Assembly (NCBI GenBank): GCA_002414905.1
Contig: DIAY01000215.1
Coordinates: 1 to 27,095 of the forward strand
Source of the DNA: Holophagales bacterium UBA5066
GTDB lineage: Bacteria > Acidobacteriota > Thermoanaerobaculia > UBA5066
Reading direction: 5' to 3'
DNA length: 27,095 nt
The notes under the pieces were generated by a model that saw only the letters and a list, made by a program, of their open reading frames with translations, was not told where the DNA came from and ran no database searches. Positions 22,468-27,095 of the stretch are shown piece after piece; position 1 is the first letter of the stretch, and the number at the start of each line of letters is the position of its first letter. Made by a program: the position numbers and the translations under genes.

Positions 22468-24302
22468 CGGAACGGGCCCGGCGGGCGCTGCTCGGCGCGA
22501 CGCTCCTGGCGCTGCTGGGCCTCGGGCTCGCCCTTCGGCTCTTCCGGTGGAGCGAGCTTCCGCCCGGCCCCTGGATCGACGAAGCGCTCGCGCTCCGCGC
22601 GGCCCGGATCGCGAGCGCTGCGGGGGCGCCCCTCGTCGGGACCTCGCCACTCCAGCCACCCGACGCCGGGTTCGTGAATTTCTGGGTCACGAATCCGGTG
22701 CTCCGCGGTATCTCGGCGATCGATCGGGCGACGGGCGGGGGCATTGCCGCGATTCGTGCGATCTCGATCGGCCCATCGCTGCTCCTGCTGCTCGGGGCGG
22801 CCGCGCTCGCCGGACAGGCCTCGGCGGGCCGGACCCTCCCGTTCCTGGCGGCGTGCGCGCTTCTCTCGACGTCCTCCTGGCTTCTCTCGACGGGGCGATG
22901 GGGCTGGCTCGCGGTCGCGACGTCGGCCCTCGTCGTCCTCGCCGCGGCAGCCGCCCTCCAGGCCGCTCGCCGTTTCTCCCGAGGGTGGGGCGCCGTCGCG
23001 GGCGCCCTTCTCGGCCTCTCGGCGTGGGGTTACCCGTCCGCCTGGGCGCTCCTGCCGCTACCGCTCCTGGTTCTGGCCGAGGAGGGGCGCCGCCAACGCG
23101 CCCCGGGACGGGATCGGCGTTTCCTCGGGCTCGCCGCCGCCGGGTTCTTCGCCTGGGCTCTCGTGACGGCGCCACTGGCGATCCACTACGCGAAATATCC
23201 CGAGCGCGCCCTCGCCCGGACGCGCGAGCTCTCCTCCCCGCGGAACGGCGAGTCCCTCACCTCCGCCCTTTTCCGGAACGCCGTCTCCTACACGAAGCTC
23301 TTCACGATCGGGGGTGATCCGAACGAGAGGCACGGTGATCCGGGACGCCCGGTCCTCCCTGTCGCCGTCACGGCACTCGCGGTCCTCGGTGCCGCCTGCG
23401 GCCTGCGGCGCCGGGGCGTCGCTCGGCTCCTCGTCACGATCGCCGGGCTCCTCCTCCTGGCGAGCCTGGTGGCGGTCGAGGATTCTGCGAATGCGTTCCG
23501 GACCTCTCCCGCCGCCCCCTTCCTCATCGTCCTGGCAGCCCTGGGCGCGGAGCGCCTCGTCGAGGCGTTCGGCCCCTCGCGCCGTTCGTTCGTCGTGACC
23601 GCGCTCACCCTCGTCCTGGCGGCTTCGGCTCTCCTCGACACCGCCGGCTTCCTTCGCTGGCTCTCCTCACCCCGCCTTTACGGCGCCTTCGGCGGCCCGG
23701 AGCGCGACCTCGCGGATGCCGTTTCAACCGAGATCGCTCGCCGCGGCCCGGCCGACGTTCTTCTCGGCCCGGCGGCGGCGCGAAACGCGTCCGTCGTCGA
23801 CGCACTTCTCCAGCCGCCGGGGAGCGCGGCGCCCGCGGTCCGGCAGGGGACGGGGCTCACCGAGCTTCGCTACGTCCCCACCCGGGACCTCCTCTTCGCG
23901 GACGCGGCCACGGCGGAACGCTCGGCGGAGCCTCGCGGTCTCGGGGCGGTCGCGATCGTCTCGGGAGGCGTCCTCGCCGGCCACCCCGGGTGGACCCTCT
24001 GGCGGGTTCCGGCGAAGCGCGTCGCGGAGATCGCGCGCACACACCTCGAAGGGTTTCAGCGGATTCCGGCCCCCGGAGCGGGGAACCTGCTGGTCGCCGA
24101 GGAAGGCCTCTACACGTTCGCGAGCCGGGGCGGCCTGGACGTGAGTCTCGACGGAGGCGTCGTCTTCGGTGGGGCCCGTCCGGCGGGTGGCCTGACGGCC
24201 CTCCTGGCGGCTGGCCGGCACGAACTGGCGGTCCGCAAGCTCGTTCCGGACGCAATCCTGCGCGTCACGGGCCCGGACGGGTTCGTCCTCCCGTTGCCCT
24301 GA
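22464..24302 (+). CDS. GT-C fold membrane glycosyltransferase (family 39/PMT-like)
   Basis: The 612-residue protein has an N-terminal helix followed by ELPPGPWIDEALALRAAR, where Asp39-Glu40 fits the first-loop acidic motif of GT-C enzymes using lipid-phosphate sugar donors. Some ten hydrophobic helices follow up to about residue 400. The last 200 residues form a soluble domain, presumably extracytoplasmic. The substrate cannot be read from the sequence. The GTG start in a GTGA overlap with the degenerate phosphodiesterase gene shows the two are made together. Together they may modify a cell-envelope lipid, glycan or protein; that is inference. The convergent hydrolase gene ends 14 bases downstream, and no terminator is visible between them. 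Confidence 0.8.
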   Translation: MTERARRALLGATLLALLGLGLALRLFRWSELPPGPWIDEALALRAARIASAAGAPLVGTSPLQPPDAGFVNFWVTNPVLRGISAIDRATGGGIAAIRAISIGPSLLLLLGAAALAGQASAGRTLPFLAACALLSTSSWLLSTGRWGWLAVATSALVVLAAAAALQAARRFSRGWGAVAGALLGLSAWGYPSAWALLPLPLLVLAEEGRRQRAPGRDRRFLGLAAAGFFAWALVTAPLAIHYAKYPERALARTRELSSPRNGESLTSALFRNAVSYTKLFTIGGDPNERHGDPGRPVLPVAVTALAVLGAACGLRRRGVARLLVTIAGLLLLASLVAVEDSANAFRTSPAAPFLIVLAALGAERLVEAFGPSRRSFVVTALTLVLAASALLDTAGFLRWLSSPRLYGAFGGPERDLADAVSTEIARRGPADVLLGPAAARNASVVDALLQPPGSAAPAVRQGTGLTELRYVPTRDLLFADAATAERSAEPRGLGAVAIVSGGVLAGHPGWTLWRVPAKRVAEIARTHLEGFQRIPAPGAGNLLVAEEGLYTFASRGGLDVSLDGGVVFGGARPAGGLTALLAAGRHELAVRKLVPDAILRVTGPDGFVLPLP

Positions 24303-24316
24303 CGTTCCTCGGGACC

Positions 24317-25243
24317 CTACGGGCCGAGTACGCGGCGAAGCGTCTCGTGAAAGAGGCGCGGTGCCTCGAGGGGGACGTCGTGCCCCGTCCCGCGGACGAC
24401 GAAGAGCCGCCCCCCCGGCACGCGTGCGAACGCCCGCCGGGCGTCGGCGAGCAGGCAGATCGCGTCGGCCGAGCCCTGGATGAAGACCGTCCCCGGCGGG
24501 AGGAGGGTTTCGCGTCCGAGGAGTCCGTCCTTCTCCGCCAGGGCTGCCACGGTGGCGGCGACGTTCTCCTGCCGGTAGGTGCGGCCGAAGGCGTCGACGA
24601 GGAAGCCCCAGGCCGGGACAGGCTTGCGCAGGAAGAGAAGGTCGTAGAGCCGCCGCGCCCCGGCGCGGTCTCCGGGTGTCAGGCTTCGCCGCAGGGCCTT
24701 TTCTGCCTCGGGGTCCAGCTTCGTGAAGCCGGCCGAGTCGACGAGGACGAGCCGCCGGACCCGATGTGGCTCGGCGAGGGCGAAGGCCCCCGCGGTCCAG
24801 CCGCCGAGGGAGTGGCCGACGAGATCGATCTGTCGGAGACGCAGGGCGTCGAGGAGCGCCGAGACGGCAGCGACCCGGCCCGGGATTCCCCAGCCGATCC
24901 CGGGTGCGGGCGGATCGCTCTTGCCCGAGCCGGGAGCGTCGGGAACGATCACCGTCCGGCCCGACCGCGCCAGGTCGATTGCGGTCTCGACCCAATAGTG
25001 CGAGGCGGCCCCGAGGCCGTGAAGCAGGACGACCGGCACGTCGGCCGATCGCGGGCCCAGCTCCCGGGCGTACAGGCGAGCGCCGCCGGGACCCGGAACG
25101 AACATCGAAAGCGCCCCGGCGGACCGGTAGCGCACGGCCGCACCGGCGGCGGCGAGACCGATCGGGTCGGCGAAGAAGGCCCCTCCGGCGAAGAAGGCGA
25201 GGAAGAGCGCGGCCAGAGCGAGGGCCGGGAAGGCTCGTCTCAC
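24317..25243 (-). CDS. Membrane-anchored alpha/beta hydrolase
   Basis: The 308-residue protein has an N-terminal hydrophobic segment (about 5-36) that acts as a signal anchor or signal peptide, and then an alpha/beta hydrolase domain. The oxyanion HG motif is at about 75-76 (LLHGLGA), the nucleophile is Ser145 in GHSLGG, and the acid and His are likely Asp260 (GSAD) and His288 (GTGHDVPLE). The substrate is unknown; esterase, lipase or haloalkane-type activities are all possible. The GTG start at 25243 gives the full signal segment. The gene lies 67 bases after the E1 gene on the same strand and may share its transcript, though a functional link is not evident. Confidence 0.88.
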   Translation of the reverse strand: MRRAFPALALAALFLAFFAGGAFFADPIGLAAAGAAVRYRSAGALSMFVPGPGGARLYARELGPRSADVPVVLLHGLGAASHYWVETAIDLARSGRTVIVPDAPGSGKSDPPAPGIGWGIPGRVAAVSALLDALRLRQIDLVGHSLGGWTAGAFALAEPHRVRRLVLVDSAGFTKLDPEAEKALRRSLTPGDRAGARRLYDLLFLRKPVPAWGFLVDAFGRTYRQENVAATVAALAEKDGLLGRETLLPPGTVFIQGSADAICLLADARRAFARVPGGRLFVVRGTGHDVPLEAPRLFHETLRRVLGP

Positions 25244-25310
25244 GGTCGAGCGGAAGCCGCGTTCCGCGACTTCCCCCGCTCGAGAGATGCGCGGCTGCGC
25301 ATGGAGGCCC

Positions 25311-27095
25311 TCAGTACGCGAGGAGGTCCCGCAGGGCCTGCTCGATATCGGCGCTCTGCGGAAGCGTCGCGTCCTCCAGCTGCGGCGCGTAGCCGCAGAA
25401 GACGTCCTTCGCTCCCACGCGCCGTACCGGCGCGTCGAGCCGCTCGAAGAGCTCGTCGGCCGCCCGCGCGGCCACCTCGGCGCCGAAGCCGTGCGTCTGC
25501 CAGTCCTCGTGGACGACGAGGAGGCGGTTCGTCCGCTTCACGCTCTCGGCGATCGCGTCGAAGTCGTACGGAGCGAGTGAGCGCAGATCGATGATCTCGA
25601 CCTCCTTCCCCGAGTCCTCGGCGATCTTCCGCGCCGCCACGAGGCTCCGGAAGACCGTCGCACCGTACGTGACGAGCGTCGCGTCGCGCCCGGGCCGCAC
25701 CGTCTTCGCCTTTCCGAACGGGACCATGTAGTCCGGGCCCGGGTTCGCCCCCTTGTTGTGCGTCTGGCGGTAGAGGTGCTTGTGCTCGAGGAAGAGGACC
25801 GGGTCGTCGCACCGGATGGCGGTGCGCAGGAGGCCGTTGGCGTCGAGGGCGTTCGACGGGCAGACGACGCGCAGTCCCGGGATGTGCGTGAACGCCACTT
25901 CCCCCGACTGCGAGTGGTACGGCCCGCCGCCGGTGAGGTACCCGCCGATGGCGACGCGGACGACGACGGGGCACTTCCAGGTTCCGCCGGAGCGCCACCG
26001 CACCGTTGCGAGCTCGTCGCGCAGCTGCTGCATGGCCGGCCAGATGTAGTCGAAGAACTGGATCTCCACGACGGGCTTCAGGCCGCGTGCGGCCCAGCCG
26101 AGCGCCGTCCCGACGATCGTCGCCTCGGCGAGTGGCGAGTTGAAGACCCTGTCACCGCCGAAGGCCTTCTGGAGACCGGAGGTGACCTTGAAGACGCCCC
26201 CCTTCCCCTTGCACTCGGCGAGGACCTCCTCGCGCGTCGCGTCGGCCACGTCCTGGCCCCAGACGACGACGCGCCCGTCGCGCCGCATCTCGTCCTTCAG
26301 CGCGGCGTTGATCAGGTCGACCATCGTCGTCGGGTTGCCGGAGAACGCGGGGGAGGCCTCCGTGTCGAAGGCCGCCGACATCGGGTCGGCGTCGGGGGAG
26401 TAGACATTTGAGAAGAGCTCGCCGGCTTCGGGCTGGGGGCTGGCGAGCGCCGCGTCCGTCGCGACGGTCAGCTCCGCGTCGACCTCGGCCTTCAGCGCCT
26501 CGAGACCGGCCGCGTCGAGGAGGCCGTGCTTCAGGAGGAGAGCCTCCATCCGCCCGAGCGGGTCGAGCTCGGCGTCCTTTCTGCGCTCCTCCTCCGTCCG
26601 GTAGAGACGGTCGTCGTCGGAGAGGGAGTGCGAGTAGGGGCGGACGACGTGGGCGTGGACGAGGGCCGGCCCTTTCCGCTCGCGGCAGTAGGCGAAGGCC
26701 CACTTCAACGCGTCGTAGGAGGCGAGGAAGTCGCAGCCGTCCGTCTCGGCCAGGAAGAGCCCGGGGTAGCCGCGGACGACCTTCGAGATCGATCCTCCTG
26801 GCGTGTTCACCTCGACCGGGGTCGAGATGGCGAACTTGTTGTCCTCGACGAGGAAGAGGACCGGGAGCCTGCGGGTGGTAGCGGCGTTCAGCGCCTCCCA
26901 GAACTCTCCCTCGGAGGTCGATCCGTCGCCGATGGTGACGACTGTGACCTCGTCCCGGCCGAAGCCCGACGTGGAGGCGAGGAATCCTTTCGATTCGGGC
27001 CGGGCGAGGTACCGCCCCGCCTCGGCCGCCCCGACGCCCGGCAGGCATTCCGAGCCGGTAGGCGAGGAGGTCGTGAAGATGTTCAGCCGCCGCGA
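25311..27095 (-). CDS. 2-oxoacid dehydrogenase E1, fused alpha and beta subunits (5' end outside window)
   Basis: E1 decarboxylates a 2-oxoacid with thiamine diphosphate and passes the acyl group to E2 lipoate. The frame is open to the window edge, and 594 residues are visible. The alpha part contains SPTGSECLPGVGAAEA and then the TPP motif GDGSTSEGEFWEALN ending at the Asn of EDNKF. The loop with SHSLSDDDRLY follows. After a linker at about residue 225 the beta part begins (MVDLINAALKDEM). It carries NSPLAEATIVGTALG, FFDYIWPAMQQL and, later, HEDWQTHGFGAEVAA. The fused layout is known for branched-chain-type E1 enzymes of several phyla. Whether it uses pyruvate or branched-chain acids cannot be decided here. 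No E2 or E3 gene lies in the window. Confidence 0.93.
   Translation of the reverse strand, partial: SRRLNIFTTSSPTGSECLPGVGAAEAGRYLARPESKGFLASTSGFGRDEVTVVTIGDGSTSEGEFWEALNAATTRRLPVLFLVEDNKFAISTPVEVNTPGGSISKVVRGYPGLFLAETDGCDFLASYDALKWAFAYCRERKGPALVHAHVVRPYSHSLSDDDRLYRTEEERRKDAELDPLGRMEALLLKHGLLDAAGLEALKAEVDAELTVATDAALASPQPEAGELFSNVYSPDADPMSAAFDTEASPAFSGNPTTMVDLINAALKDEMRRDGRVVVWGQDVADATREEVLAECKGKGGVFKVTSGLQKAFGGDRVFNSPLAEATIVGTALGWAARGLKPVVEIQFFDYIWPAMQQLRDELATVRWRSGGTWKCPVVVRVAIGGYLTGGGPYHSQSGEVAFTHIPGLRVVCPSNALDANGLLRTAIRCDDPVLFLEHKHLYRQTHNKGANPGPDYMVPFGKAKTVRPGRDATLVTYGATVFRSLVAARKIAEDSGKEVEIIDLRSLAPYDFDAIAESVKRTNRLLVVHEDWQTHGFGAEVAARAADELFERLDAPVRRVGAKDVFCGYAPQLEDATLPQSADIEQALRDLLAY

Overview
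The window is a gene-dense, very GC-rich chromosomal stretch made almost entirely of housekeeping genes. It has no insertion sequence, prophage, CRISPR array or other obvious mobile DNA. The combination of a complete bacillithiol pathway, a class IB dihydroorotate dehydrogenase (PyrD plus PyrK), a fused alpha/beta E1 dehydrogenase, a class II tRNA-Leu beside secG, and many GTG starts would fit an Acidobacteriota-like bacterium. That assignment is an inference from gene content, not a phylogenetic result.

Layout. (1) 1-1132: the end of an ATP synthase operon (atpD C-terminus, atpC, a small unknown gene). (2) 1215-5425: a tight operon of a SAM methyltransferase, bshC, bshB1 and bshA, which together could make bacillithiol and perhaps a methylated form. 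(3) 5380-6393: an adenosine-deaminase-family gene on the minus strand. (4) 6337-8133: three envelope genes on the plus strand (RDD protein, secreted VNG-repeat protein, Tic20/DUF4870-like protein), closed by a strong hairpin. (5) 8197-10846, minus strand: pgk, tpiA, secG, then tRNA-Leu(GAG). (6) 10931-13137: mtnA coupled to tsaD. (7) 13173-16603: lepA, lepB, a small DUF4845-like membrane protein and an S4 RNA-binding protein. (8) 16644-18243: an ArsA/GET3-type ATPase with a small unknown partner. (9) 18267-20749, minus strand: pyrK, pyrD, pyrF. (10) 20782-24302: a membrane protein with a decayed phosphodiesterase domain, translationally coupled to a GT-C-type membrane glycosyltransferase. (11) 24317-27095, minus strand: a fused 2-oxoacid dehydrogenase E1, cut by the window edge, followed by a membrane-anchored alpha/beta hydrolase.

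Common themes. Four downstream genes start in a GTGA overlap with the preceding stop codon (bshC, bshB1, tsaD and the GT-C gene). Several genes at the head of a transcription unit (the methyltransferase, add, mtnA) lack a usefully placed Shine-Dalgarno. Each has a TANNNT hexamer 6-8 bases before a GTG start, as expected for leaderless transcripts.

The most interesting points are the methyltransferase in the bacillithiol operon (a candidate N-methyl-bacillithiol synthase), the apparent leaderless starts, the catalytically decayed phosphodiesterase paired with a glycosyltransferase, and the ArsA ATPase with its uncharacterised partner. I did not find a convincing wholly new defence or mobile system. 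No gap without a gene exceeds 300 bases.
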